Shown here piece by piece: positions 9,675 to 21,785 of a stretch of DNA of 64,000 nucleotides (within the stretch, counting starts at the first letter, position 1; each line of letters opens with the position of its first letter). The translations under genes were made by a program, and so were the position numbers. This stretch comes from Spiroplasma_E ixodetis_B (GTDB taxonomy: Bacteria > Bacillota_I > Bacilli_A > Mycoplasmatales > VBWQ01), in contig NZ_AP028955.1 in NCBI RefSeq assembly GCF_040369795.1, positions 682,001 through 746,000 of the forward strand, given 5' to 3'. Below the pieces are notes generated by a model. It was not told where the DNA came from, made no database searches, and saw only the letters and a list, made by a program, of their open reading frames with translations.

Positions 9675-12200
9675 GGTAATGTTTAGTAATCTGTGTAACT
9701 TACAAAAATAACTATGTTTAATTAATTCTAGTAAATAAAATTAAATAAATAGAAAGAGTGAGTTACTTATGTCTAAAAAACAAAATATTAATAATAATGA
9801 TCCAATATCAAAAGCAGTAGATTTATTACTAAAAAATACTGAAGATTTAACAACAGTTTTTAAAGAGGGAGGTTTATATAAAAGACATATTCCGTAAATA
9901 AATTTTTTAAAAGTCAATTAATAATTTAAAATTTATTTTATAATTTCTTTATTAATAAATTAATAAGGTGTTGATAAAAATGAATTTTGAAAATTTAAAA
10001 AAATTAAAAAATGAACAATTTTATAGATATTTTGGTATAAAACGTTTTCATTTTGATGAAATGTTAACAAAATTAATTGAAATAGAAAATTTAAAAAAAA
10101 CTAAAGGTAGAAAATATAAACTTTCAGTTGAAGAAAGATTGATGATGACTTTAGTATACTGAAAAGAATATTATACTTTTTTCCAAATGAGTATTAAATA
10201 TAAAATGAGTGCATCAAGTTGTTTTCGAAATATTACTTGAGTAGAAAATAAACTTAGTGATGACAAAGATTATCAGTTTTTAAAAACAAAATATAAATCA
10301 AAAATTGAGAAAAAACAATAAGATTTAAATGAATTTCAATTTTATTTAATTGATTCAACTGAAATTGAAATTGAAAGACCAACTAAAAAAAACTACAGTT
10401 AGAATATTTTTCTGGTAAAAGTTGAATGTTTTCTATAAAATTTCAAATTATATATGACTTTTTAATAAAAAAATTGTTGATATTTTTGCTGATAATGGAA
10501 AAGTACATGATTTTCAAATATTAAAAAATTCAAATCTTGAATTTTCAGAAAAAACAATAATTATTGGTGATTTGGGATATCAAGGAATACAAAATATTTA
10601 TAAAAATACTATATTACCAATTAAAAAAACTAAAAATAAAAAATTAACTAAACAAGAAAAAATCTACAAAAAAATTATTTCAAAAATTAGAATTAAAGTT
10701 GAACATGTTTTTGCTTGATTAAAAAGATTCAAAATTTTAATAAATAAATGTAGAAAAAGTATATTTAGACTTATGTACTTAAGATTTAACTTACTTTGTG
10801 AAATTTTTAATAAAACAAAACCATTAAAATAAAAAAATATTTTTAATATTTTTTTAAAAATTTAAATTTTTATCAAGTTAATATAAAAACAATATTAACA
10901 ATTTTTGTGTTTGAAATATAAATTTATTTTTAAAGTATTTTTTTAAAAATATTAACTTCTATAATTATTAACACTAAAAAATTTATAAATATTATTATTG
11001 ACAATTGATTAAATTTATTTACGGGATATGTCTAAATAATTAACAAAAAGATTAGTTGAAAAAATGTTGAATTCTGAAATGCAAAATTATTTAGGATATG
11101 AAAAAAATCAACATAATAATAGTGATAATGCTCGCGATGGTATAAATTCAAAAAAATTAATAACCCAACAAGGTAAAATTGAGATTAATGTACCACGAGA
11201 TCGTAATAGTAATTTTGAGCCAGTAATAGTTGTAAAAAGACAAAGAAGATTTGATGGTTTTGATCAACAAGTTCTTTCGTTATATGCCAAAGGCATGACT
11301 TTATCAGATATTAGAATGCAGTTACAAGAGTTATATCATGGTGCTGATATTAGTGAAAGTGTTATTAGTCAAATTACTGATGATGTTATTGATGATGTTA
11401 AAGCATGACAAAATCGGCCATTAGAAAGTGTTTATCCGATTGTTTATTTTGATTGTATAGTAGTTAAAGTACGACAAGATAAACGCATTATTAACAAATC
11501 AGTTTATATAGCACTAGGAGTTGATTTAGAAGGTAAAAAAGATGTTTTAGGTTTATGAATTAGTGAAAATGAAGGTTCTAAGTTTTGATTATCTAATTTC
11601 ACAGAAATGAAAAATCGAGGCTTAAATGATATTCTTATTGCTTGTAGTGACAATTTAACAGGAATGTCAGAAGCAATACAATCAGTTTATCCTAAAAACG
11701 AACATCAATTATGCATAGTTCATCAAATTAGAAATAGTTTAAAATATGTTTCATACAAACATAGAAAATCACTAGTTACAGATTTAAAACCAATTTATAG
11801 TGCATGTAGTGAAGAACAAGCAATGCAAGCTTTAGAATCTTTTGAAAGTAAATGAAATAAACAATATCCTCAAATTGCTAAATCATGATATAAAAATTGA
11901 GATAATTTAATGTTTTTTATTAGTTATCCTGCAGAAATCAAAAGAGTGATTTATACAACAAATGCTATTGAATCTGTTAATAGTCAATTACGAAAAGTTA
12001 TTAGAAATAAAAAATTTTTTCCAAATGATATGGCAGTTTTTAAAATATTTTACTTAGCAATTGAAAATATAACAAAAAAATGAACAATGCCCATTCAAAA
12101 TTGAAATACAGCAATTGCTCATTTTATTATAAAATTTGAAGATAGAATTAATCTAAACTAGTAACTTTGTAAAAAGATACACAGATTTTTAAAAAGCATC
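9675..12200 (+). mobile_element. IS256-family element split by IS5
   Basis: The ends match the complete copy. An 8-bp duplication TTTTAAAA marks its insertion in IS3. An IS5 copy occupies 9883-11033 after the GGLYK codons. The transposase pseudogene runs 9769-12161 and also carries GAA to TAA directly after the IS5 (AAA TAA TTA), so it would be dead even without IS5. Confidence 0.88.
9883..11033 (+). mobile_element. IS5-family element, complete length, defective
   Basis: It is 1151 bp with AGACATATTCCG inverted ends and a 3-bp AAA duplication. ORF A starts at 9980 but has GAA to TAA at the KKQEDLNE region. A T is missing at the start of ORF B. Confidence 0.87.
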
Positions 12201-12240
12201 TTTTAAAAATCTCTAAATCAACATATTATTTTAATTTCAA

Positions 12241-12997
12241 GAAAAAAGAAGATAAAATTCAAAATAATATGTATGATGAAGCTGTTATTAGTGCTTTTAA
12301 AGAAAATAAAGAAGCTTATGGAACAAGAAGATTAAAAGTTGTTCTAAAAGAAAAGAAAATTAATTTATCAAGACGAAAAATTAAAAAAATTATGAATAAA
12401 CATAATTTAATATCAAAATACACTAAATTATCATACAAAAATTATCATAATAAAGTCAATGATATTCAAATTACTAATCTTGTTAATAGAGACTTTAATA
12501 ATAGGCTTAAAAATGAAGTTATTGTTAGTGATTTAAATTATGTTCAAGTTAATGGTAAATGAAACTATATTCGCTTATTAATCGACCTGTATAATCGCGA
12601 AATTATTGGACATAGTGTAGTTACTAAAAAAGATGCATCATTAGTATATCAAGCATTTATGTGCTCAAATCATTGTTTAAAAAATATTCAAATATTTCAT
12701 AGCGATCGCGGTAATGAATTTAATAATAAAACTATTGATAAACTTTTATTAGCCTTCAATATTACCCGCTCTTTAAGCAAAAAAGGTTGTCCTTATGATA
12801 ACGCTGTTGCTGAAGCAACTTTCAAAACTTTCAAAACAGAATTTATTAATGATAAAAATTTTACATCATTAATCCCATTAAAATTAGAATTATTTGATTA
12901 TATCAATTGATACAACAACATAAGAATCCACAGCACTCTAAACTACTTAACCCCCATAAAAAACCAAGCACAAATGTCTACCAAAAAACAGTCCTAA
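12241..12997 (+). CDS. IS3-family ORF B catalytic domain, 3' portion
   Basis: Downstream of IS256 the integrase-like (rve) frame resumes and stays open to TAA at 12995. It contains KEAYGTRRLKVVL (HTH_21-type), the first Asp in VSDLNYVQVNGKW, the second in FHSDRGNEF and the Glu in NAVAEATFKTFK. The DDE residues are complete but the protein is separated from its N-terminal ~20 codons by the IS256 insertion. Confidence 0.75.
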
Positions 12998-13049
12998 AAA
13001 AAGTTGCCATTCCACTTTTTACAAAGTTACTAGTTTAGATTAATTCTAT

Positions 13050-14199
13050 AGACATATTCCGTAAATAAATTTTTTAAAAGTCAATTAATAATTTAAAATT
13101 TATTTTATAATTTCTTTATTAATAAATTAATAAGGTGTTGATAAAAATGAATTTTGAAAATTTAAAAAAATTAAAAAATGAACAATTTTATAGATATTTT
13201 GGTATAAAAAGTTTTCATTTTGATGAAATGTTAACAAAATTAATTGAAATAGAAAATTTAAAAAAAACTAAAGGTAGAAAATATAAACTTTCAGTTGAAG
13301 AAAGATTGATGATGACTTTAGTATACTGAAAAGAATATTATACTTTTTTCCAAATGAGTATTAAATATAAAATGAGTGCATCAAGTTGTTTTCGAAATAT
13401 TACTTGAGTAGAAAATAAACTTAGTGATGACAAAGATTATCAGTTTTTAAAAACAAAATATAAATCAAAAATTGAGAAAAAACAAGAAGATTTAAATGAA
13501 TTTCAATTTTATTTAATTGATTCAAATGAAATTGAAATTGAAAGACCAACTAAAAAAAACTACAGTTAGAATATTTTTCTGGTAAAAGTTGAATGTTTTC
13601 TATAAAATTTAAAATTATATATGACTTTTTTAATAAAAAAATTGTTGATATTTTTGCTGATAATGGAAAAGTACATGATTTTCAAATATTAAAAAATTAA
13701 AATCTTGAATTTTCAGAAAAAACAATAATTATTGGTGATTTGGGATATCAAGGAATACAAAATATTTATAAAAATACTATATTACCAATTAAAAAACTAA
13801 AAATAAAAAATTAACTAAACAAGAAAAAATCTACAATAAAATTATTTCAAAAATTAGAATTAAAGTTGAACATGTTTTTGCTTGATTAAAAAGATTCAAA
13901 ATTTTAATAAATAAATGTAGAAAAAGTATATTTAGACTTATGTACTTAAGATTTAACTTACTTTGTGAAATTTTTAATAAAACAAAACCATTAAAATAAA
14001 AAAAATTTTTAATATTTTTTTAAAAATTTAAATTTTTATCAAGTTAATATAAAAATAATATTAACAATTTTTGTGTTTGAAATATAAATTTATTTTTAAA
14101 GTATTTTTTTAAAAATATTAACTTCTATAATTATTAACACTAAAAAATTTATAAATATTATTATTGACAATTGATTAAATTTATTTACGGAATATGTCT
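13050..14199 (+). mobile_element. IS5-family element, complete length, defective
   Basis: It is 1150 bp and flanked by a TAT duplication in an IS256. ORF A 13147-13569 is open (140 codons) with eight A before C at its end. ORF B carries a nonsense (TTC to TAA-type change, KN* before LEFS) and a one-base deletion. Confidence 0.87.
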
Positions 14200-15065
14200 T
14201 ATCTTCAAATTTTATCATAAAATGAGCAATTGCTGTATTTCAATTTTGAATGGGCATTGTTCATTTTTTTGTTATATTTTCAATTGCTAAGTAAAATATT
14301 TTAAAAACTGCCATATCATTTGGAAAAACTTTTTTATTTCTAACAACTTTTCGTAATTGACTATTAACATATTCAATAGCATTTGTTGTATAAATCACTC
14401 TTTTGATTTCTGCAGGATAACTAATAAAAACCATTAAATTATCTCAATTTTTATATCATGATTTAGTAATTTGAGGATATTTTTTATTTCATTTACTTTC
14501 AAAAGATTCTAAAGCCTGCATTGCTTGTACTTCACTACATGCACTATAAATTGGTTTTAAATCTGTAACTAGTGATTTTCTATGTTTGTATGAAACATAT
14601 TTTAAACTATTTCTAATTTGATGAACTATGCATAATTGATGTTCGGTTTTAGAATAAACTAATTGTATTGCTTCTGACATTCCTGTTAAATTGTCACTAC
14701 AAGCAATAAGAATATCATTTAAGACTCGATTTTTCATTTCTGTGAAATTAGATAATCAAAACTTAGAACCTTCATTTCCACTAATTCATAAACCTAAAAT
14801 ATCTTTTTTACCTTCTAAATCAACTCCTAGTGCTATATAAACTGATTTGTTAATAATGCGTTTATCTTGTCGTACTTTAACTACTATACAATCAAAATAA
14901 ACAATCGGATAAACACTTTCTAATGGCCGATTTTGTTATGCTTTAACATCATCAATAACATCATCAGTAATTTGACTAATAACACTTTCACTAATATCAG
15001 CACCATGATATAACTCTTGTAACTGCATTCTAATATCTGATAAAGTCATGCCTTTGGCATATAAT

Positions 15066-16216
15066 AGACATATTCCGTAAATAAATTTAATCAATTGTCA
15101 ATAATAATATTTATAAATTTTTTAGTGTTAATAATTATAGAAGTTAATATTTTTAAAAAAATACTTTAAAAATAAATTTATATTTCAAACACAAAAATTG
15201 TTAATATTATTTTTATATTAACTTGATAAAAATTTAAATTTTTAAAAAAATATTAAAAATATTTTTTTATTTTAATGGTTTTGTTTTATTAAAAATTTCA
15301 CAAAGTAAGTTAAATCTTAAGTACATAAGTCTAAATATACTTTTTCTACATTTATTTATTAAAATTTTGAATCTTTTTAATCAAGCAAAAACATGTTAAA
15401 CTTTAATTCTAATTTTTGAAATAATTTTATTGTAGATTTTTTCTTGTTTAGTTAATTTTTTATTTTTAGTTTTTTTAATTGGTAATATAGTATTTTTATA
15501 AATATTTTGTATTCCTTGATATCCCAAATCACCAATAATTATTGTTTTTTCTGAAAATTCAAGATTTGAATTTTTTAATATTTGAAAATCATGTACTTTT
15601 CCATTATCAGCAAAAATATCAACAATTTTTTTATTAAAAAGTCATATATAATTTGAAATTTTATAGAAAACATTCAACTTTTACCAGAAAAATATTCTAA
15701 CTGTAGTTTTTTTTAGTTGGTCTTTCAATTTCAATTTCAGTTGAATCAATTAAATAAAATTGAAATTCATTTAAATCTTCTTGTTTTTTCTCAATTTTTG
15801 ATTTATATTTTATTTTTAAAAACTGATAATCTTTGTCATCACTAAGTTTATTTTCTACTCAAGTAATATTTCGAAAACAACTTGATGCACTCATTTTATA
15901 TTTAATACTCATTTGGAAAAAAGTATAATATTCTTTTCAGGATACTAAAGTCATCATCAATCTTTCTTCAACTGAAAGTTTATATTTTCTACCTTTAGTT
16001 TTTTTTAAATTTTCTATTTCAATTAATTTTGTTAACATTTCATCAAAATGAAAACGTTTTATACCAAAATATCTATAAAATTGTTCATTTTTTAATTTTT
16101 TTAAATTTTCAAAATTCATTTTTATCAACACCTTATTAATTTATTAATAAAGAAATTATAAAATAAATTTTAAATTATTAATTGACTTTTAAAAAATTTA
16201 TTTACGGAATATGTCT
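15066..16216 (-). mobile_element. IS5-family element, complete length, defective
   Basis: It is 1151 bp in minus orientation with an AAT duplication. ORF B has GAA to TAA in IRIKVEH and a one-base loss at its start. The insertion point in IS256 (CATATAAT/GAAAG) is the same as for the IS5 copies at 54696 and 63299. Confidence 0.87.
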
Positions 16217-16668
16217 AATGAAAGAACTTGTTGATCAAAATCATCAAATCTTCTTTGTCTTTTTGCAACTATTACTGGCTCAAAATTACTATTACGATCT
16301 CGTGGTACATTAATCTCAATTTTACCTTGTTGGGTTATTAATTTTTTTGAACTTATACCATTGCGAGCATTTTCACTAGTATTATGTTGATTTTTTTCAT
16401 ATCCTAAATAATTTTGCATTTCAGAATTCAACATTTTTTCAACTAATCTTTTTGTTAATTATTTATATAAACCTCCCTCTTTAAAAACTGTTGTTAAATC
16501 TTCAGTATTTTCTAGTAATAAATCTACTGCTTTTGATATTGGATCATTATTATTAATATTTTGTTTTTTAGACATAAGTAACTCACTCTTTCTGGTTATT
16601 TAATTTTATTTACTAGAATTAATTAAACATAGTTATTTTTGTAAGTTACACAGATTACTAAACATTAC

Positions 16669-18381
16669 CTATTTTTTATTTAATATAACAGGAATAATTA
16701 AAGGGTTTCTTCTTTTCTTTTTAAATATATAAGGTGCTAATGTTGATTTGATAGCATTTTTTATCGTGGCAAAAGTAGGTCTTTGGCTTTTTAATACTTC
16801 ATTAATAGCTTTTGTTAGTAATGATATTGCTTCAGATACTAAAGGTGCTGCATCGCGAACATAGAAAGAACCGCGAGAAATAAATGTTGGTGGTGCTAAT
16901 AATTTATTATTTTGTGAATCAATAGAAACAACAATTGCAATTAAACCATCTTTAGAAAGAATTTGTCTATCACGGATTACTGCAGCAGTTGTTACTCCTG
17001 ACATATCTTTTCCACCATCAACATAAATAGGATCGGCAGCAATGCGTTTATCACTTAAAGAACATTTACCATTATCCATAATAATTGGATCACCATTAGC
17101 ACAAATAAATATATTTTCTTCGGGGATTCCGATTGATACAGCTGTTTCTTTATGAACTTTTAACATTCTATAATCACCATGCATTGGCATAAAGTATGAT
17201 GGTTTAATTAAATTTAACATTAGTTTTTGTTCTTCTTGTGAAGCATGACCAGAAGTATGCAATCAATTTAATGGTGAATTTTCTTCAACAATCGCACTAA
17301 GTCGTGTTAGTTTATTAACTACTCTTTCAACGTCAGCACGGTTACCGGGAATTGCCGATGAAGAGAATATTACTGTATCACCGGGTATAATTTTTATTTG
17401 ACGATGTTCGCGATTAGCAATTCTTGATAATGCCGCCATTGGTTCACCTTGGGAACCTGTACAAATAATAACAATTTGATTATTATCATATTTTTTAGTT
17501 TCTTCTGTTTTAATAAATGAACTATCACGAACTTTTAAATGTCCCATTTGACGAATAACATTAACTATTCTTTCTAAACTTCTTCCAACAACAACAACTT
17601 TTCTATTATGTTTTGTTGCGACTTCAATAATTTGTTGTAAACGGTGTACATTAGAAGCAAAAGTAGAAATTAAAATTCTGCCCTTCGCTTTAGCAAATAT
17701 TTCACTAATTCTTTTAACAACAAGCATTTCTGTCATTGTATAACCGGGTACTTCAGCATTGGTTGAATCTGCTAAAAATAATGTTACTCCTTTTTGACCC
17801 ATTTGTGCCATTTTATCAATATCTGCTTTATGACCTAAAGGTGTTCAATCAAATTTATAATCACCTGTTGTAACAACAGTTCCATTTGAATTTTCTACAC
17901 AAATTCCATATGCATCAGGAATTGAATGATTAACAGCAAAGAAACTAATAATAAATCTGTTAGTTTTAATTTTACTATTACCATCAACAATATTTATTTT
18001 TATTTTTGATTTTATCCCTTTGTCTTTAATTTTATGACGAATTAAAGCTGCTGCTAAATTAGGAGCGTAGATAGCCGGAATATCACTAATTTCTTTTAAT
18101 AAGTATGGTATACCACCAATATGATCTTCATGACCATGAGTAATAAATATTCCTTTAATTTTATGTTTATTTTCTTTTAGGTAGCTATAATCAGGAATTA
18201 CTGCTTCAATTCCTGGCATAGAAGCATCAGCAAATTTTACTCCAGCATCAATAATAATAATTTCATTATCTTGTTCAATTACATAAGTATTTTTTCCAAC
18301 TTCTTCTAGCCCACCAAGCGCAAAGATTTTCGTGACGAACTTTTTAACTGGCATAGTATTTTTTGTGGATGTATCACTCAT
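16669..18381 (-). CDS. rnjA: ribonuclease J
   Basis: This 570-residue metallo-beta-lactamase/beta-CASP ribonuclease carries out 5'-3' exonucleolytic and endonucleolytic mRNA decay. The metal-binding HGHEDHIGG is near residue 80 and the later ligand in TTGDYKFDW. The beta-CASP and C-terminal domains follow, with FMPMHGDYRM conserved. TGA reads as Trp. GGAG precedes the ATG. The stop is TAG whose G is the first base of the adjacent IS256 end (16669), so the insertion lies within the stop codon. The C-terminus (RNPLIIPVILNKK) looks near natural length. Confidence 0.95.
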
Positions 18382-18541
18382 ATTTTTTCTCCTTCATTCA
18401 TTTTAAAATTATAAGAAAATAACATAAAACATAACATAAAAAAATGTAATGAATTTAATCATGTTTTTACTTATTACTTATTTGGTATATTATATTTAAC
18501 TATAATAAAACAATTTAAAAACTTAAGTTTATCATTCTACT

Positions 18542-19132
18542 TTATATCATAATCCATTTATCATCATTAAGTCAATGATTATCCTTATTAATGTGATGAT
18601 AAAAGAGTTTTCCTTCTAAATGGTCTTGCTCATGTTGAAAAACAATTGCTTCATAACCTCTAACAGTTAAAGTTACTTTCTTCTTTTTTAAATAGTCATA
18701 ACCTGTAACATTGATTTTATAATTACGTGGAACTAAACCTTCATGAGGGTGATTAGTTACACTTAAACAACCTTCACCTTTTTTTAAATAAGCTATTTGT
18801 TCGCTTTTACCAATGATTTTTGGATTTATTAATGCATGTTCATAGTAAATAATCTTTTCATTTTTATCAGTAATTGGCAATAAAATATAATACATTTTTA
18901 TATTTTCTCCAATTTGTGGTGCAGCAATACCAATAGCTTCAGTTAAAATGTTGTTAGCATTAAATTCTTTATCTTGTGATGCTTTTACTCAATCAATCAT
19001 ACGTTTCATAATATTTTCATATTTAGGTGTTAAGGGTAAAATAACATCAGCACAAGGTTTTAATAAACTAGGTTTTGTATCTTCAGTAATTCAAGATGCT
19101 GATGGTACTTCGTTTTGTAATTTGTTTAACAT
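18542..19132 (-). CDS. def: peptide deformylase
   Basis: This 196-residue metalloenzyme removes the formyl group from nascent N-terminal methionine. All three family motifs are present: GIAAPQIG (motif 1), EGCLSV (motif 2, Cys metal ligand) and QHEQDHLEG (motif 3, HExxH). The start at ATG 19132 has GAAAGGA upstream and extends about 80 residues before the point where a TGA-stop reading would begin. The last 14 residues also lie beyond a TGA. It is divergent from rsmD. Confidence 0.94.
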
Positions 19133-19233
19133 CGCAGATCCTTTCATCAGTTTGTAATAAATAATAAATTAAACTAATTTGCTTTTATCAAATTTAATGA
19201 TAAAGTTATTATAAACTAAATTTTGGAGAAAAC

Positions 19234-19791
19234 ATGAAAATTATTGCTGGAAAATTAAAAGGAAAAAAAATAATTACTTTAGATGGTTTATCAACACGGC
19301 CAACATTAAATCGAATTAAAGAAAATATTTTTAATATTATGTTAAATTATTGTAGTTTTGAAGATAAAATTGTTGTTGATTTATTTGTTGGAAGTGGTAA
19401 TTTAATTCTTGAAAGTTTATCACGAGGGGCAAAATTTGCTTTTGCAAATGATATTAACAAAGTTGCTTGTAATATTATTAATCAAAATTGTTTTGCTTGT
19501 AATTTACAAGAACAAGTTAAATTAAGTAATTTGGATTATCAAATTTTTAGTAAAACACTAGTACAACAGTGTGATATTATTTTTATTGATCCACCGTTTG
19601 TAAATATTACTTGTCAACAGTGAATTATTGATTTCTTTTATAAAAATAATTTACTTGCTAATAATGCTTTAATTGTTTTAGAAACAAATGTACCACTTGA
19701 AAATTTACAATTAAATTTCCATTTTAAAGTAGTATCTAATAAAAAATACGGTAAAATATATATTAAAATAATTCAATTTTATGAAAAGTAG
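19234..19791 (+). CDS. rsmD: 16S rRNA (guanine966-N2)-methyltransferase
   Basis: This 185-residue SAM-dependent methyltransferase is small-subunit rRNA specific. It shows the N-terminal IIAGKLKGKKI, the TRPTLNRIKENIFNI segment, the SAM-binding VVDLFVGSGNLILE and the catalytic IDPPF (D/NPPF-type). A TGA in CQQW is Trp. TTGGAG precedes the ATG. gmk starts 14 bp after the stop. Confidence 0.93.
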
Positions 19792-19805
19792 AAAGTAGAA
19801 TCTAA

Positions 19806-20384
19806 ATGGCACAAAAAAAAGGAAAATTAATTATTCTTTCTGGACCAAGTGGTGTTGGTAAGGGTGCAATTATTGCTAAATTATTTGCTGATAAATCATT
19901 AAATTTAGCATATTCAGTTTCGATGACAACAAGAAAACCACGTAATAAAGAACAAGATGGCATTAATTATTTTTTTGTTGATGTATCAACTTTTTTAAAT
20001 CATGTTAAAGGTAATGATTTTTTAGAATATACAAATTTTATTGGTAATTACTATGGTACTAGTAAGAGTTATGTTTTAAATTTGCAAAATCAAGGTTATA
20101 ATGTTATTTTGGAAATTGAGGTTGATGGTGCTAGTCAATTTTTAAAAAATTATGAATATCGCAATGATATTATGAGCATTTTTATTATGCCTCCTTCTTA
20201 TCAAGAATTAGAACAAAGAATTCGTATGCGCGCTAGTGAGTCAGAAGCAATTATTGAGAAAAGGTTAAATAAAGCAAAAGAAGAATTTAAAGTTCAACAT
20301 GAATATGATTATATTGTTATTAATGATGACTTAGATATTGCTATTAAAGAAATAACAGATATTATTAAAAATAATATTAATTAG
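19806..20384 (+). CDS. gmk: guanylate kinase
   Basis: This 192-residue enzyme phosphorylates GMP to GDP with ATP. The P-loop SGPSGVGKG is at residues 12-20. The GMP-binding TTRKPRNKEQDGINYFF follows, then EVDGASQF and the lid RxxxSESEAIIEKRL. Length is typical (~190-205). It has a weak ribosome binding site and probably co-transcribes with rsmD. An IS256 starts 14 bp past the stop and may have removed its terminator. Confidence 0.95.
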   Translation: MAQKKGKLIILSGPSGVGKGAIIAKLFADKSLNLAYSVSMTTRKPRNKEQDGINYFFVDVSTFLNHVKGNDFLEYTNFIGNYYGTSKSYVLNLQNQGYNVILEIEVDGASQFLKNYEYRNDIMSIFIMPPSYQELEQRIRMRASESEAIIEKRLNKAKEEFKVQHEYDYIVINDDLDIAIKEITDIIKNNIN

Positions 20385-20398
20385 TTTTTGATTTGATA

Positions 20399-21770
20399 GG
20401 TAATGTTTAGTAATCTGTTTAACTTACAAAAATAACTATGTTTAATTAATTCTAGTAAATAAAATTAAATAACTATAAAGAGTGAGTTACTTATGTCTAA
20501 AAAACAAAATATTAATAATAATGATCCAATATCAAAAGCAGTAGATTTATTACTAGAAAATACTGAAGATTTAACAACAGTTTTTAAAGAGGGAGGTTTA
20601 TATAAAGAATTAACAAAAAGATTAGTTGAAAAAATGTTGAATTATGAAATGCAAAATTATTTAGGGTATGAAAAAAATCAACATAATAATAGTGATAATG
20701 CTCGCAATGGTATAAATTCAAAAAAATTAATAACTCAACAAGGTAAAATTGAGATTAATGTACCACGAGATCGTAATAGTAATTTTGAGCCAGTAATAGT
20801 TGCAAAAAGACAAAGAATATTTGATGGTTTTGATCAACAAGTTCTTTCATTATATGCCAAAGGCATGACTTTATCAGATATTAGAATGCAGTTACAAGAG
20901 TTATATCATGGTGCTGATATTAGTGAAAGTGTTATTAGTCAAATTACTGATGATGTTATTGATGATGTTAAAGCATGACAAAATCGGCCATTAGAAAGTG
21001 TTTATCCGATTGTTTATTTTGGTTGTATAGTAGTTAAAGTACGACAAGATAAACGCATTATTAACAAATCAGTTTATACAGCACTAGGAGTTTATTTAGA
21101 AGGTAAAAAAGATGTTTTAGGTTTATGAATTAGTGAAAATGAAGGTTCTAAGTTTTGATTATCTAATTTCACAGAAATGAAAAATCGAGTCTTAAATGAT
21201 ATTCTTATTGCTTGTAGTGACAATTTAACAGGAATGTCAGAAGCAATACAATCAGTTTATCCTAAAACCGAACATCAATTATGCATAGTTCATCAAATTA
21301 GAAATAGTTTAAAATATGTTTCATACAAACATAGAAAATCACTAGTTACAGATTTAAAACCAATTTATAGTGCATGTAGTTAAGAACAAGCAATGCAAGC
21401 TTTAGAATCTTTTGAAAGTAAATGAAATAAACAATATCCTCAAATTGATAAATCATGATATAAAAATTGAGATAATTTAATGGTTTTTATTAGTTATCCT
21501 GCAAAAATCAAAAGAGTGATTTATACAACAAATGCTATTGAATCTGTTAATAGTCAATTACGAAAAATTATTATAAATAAAAAAGTTTTTCCAAATGATA
21601 TGGCAGTTTTTAAAATATTTTACTTAGCAATTGAAAATATAACAAAAAAATGAACACTGCCCATTCAAAATTTAAATACAGCAATTGCTCATTTTATGAT
21701 AAAATTCGAAGATAGAATTAATCTAAACTAGTATCTTTGTAAAAAGATACACAGATTTTTAAAAAGACTC
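20399..21770 (+). mobile_element. IS256-family element, full length, defective
   Basis: It is 1372 bp with both ends present (the right end reads GACTC instead of GCCTC). Compared with the intact copy at 4677, most substitutions are G:C to T:A. Confidence 0.9.
20493..21731 (+). pseudogene. IS256-family transposase with one nonsense codon
   Basis: It is the same length as the intact 412-codon gene. The only stop is GAA to TAA after SACS (21381). Missense changes include RRFDG to RIFDG, FDC to FGC next to the first catalytic Asp, and VIRNK to IIINK. It is inactive because the catalytic Glu lies beyond the stop. Confidence 0.88.
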
Positions 21771-21785
21771 TAATTTATTTTTATT

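Larger units (their letters stand above)
9261..13014 (+). mobile_element. IS3-family element (IS150-like), split by IS256
   Basis: The left end is TGGATGGGTTACAC and the right end is GTTGCCATTCCA. An IS256 copy (9675-12200) interrupts it, flanked by an exact 8-bp duplication TTTTAAAA at 9667-9674 and 12201-12208. Joined, the IS3 is about 1.22 kb. ORF A (9337-9615) is open. ORF B continues to 12997 and is open apart from the insertion. Confidence 0.88.
13015..16669 (-). mobile_element. IS256-family element split by two IS5 copies
   Basis: It reads on the minus strand with its left end at 16669. The transposase pseudogene runs from ATG 16575 to TAG 13030, broken by IS5 at 15066-16216 and 13050-14199. 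It also has GAA to TAA after GGLYK and TGA (Trp) to TAA in VKAWQN. The terminal ~20 bp of the right end are replaced by the IS3 end at 13014. The left end abuts the last codon of rnjA. Confidence 0.87.
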
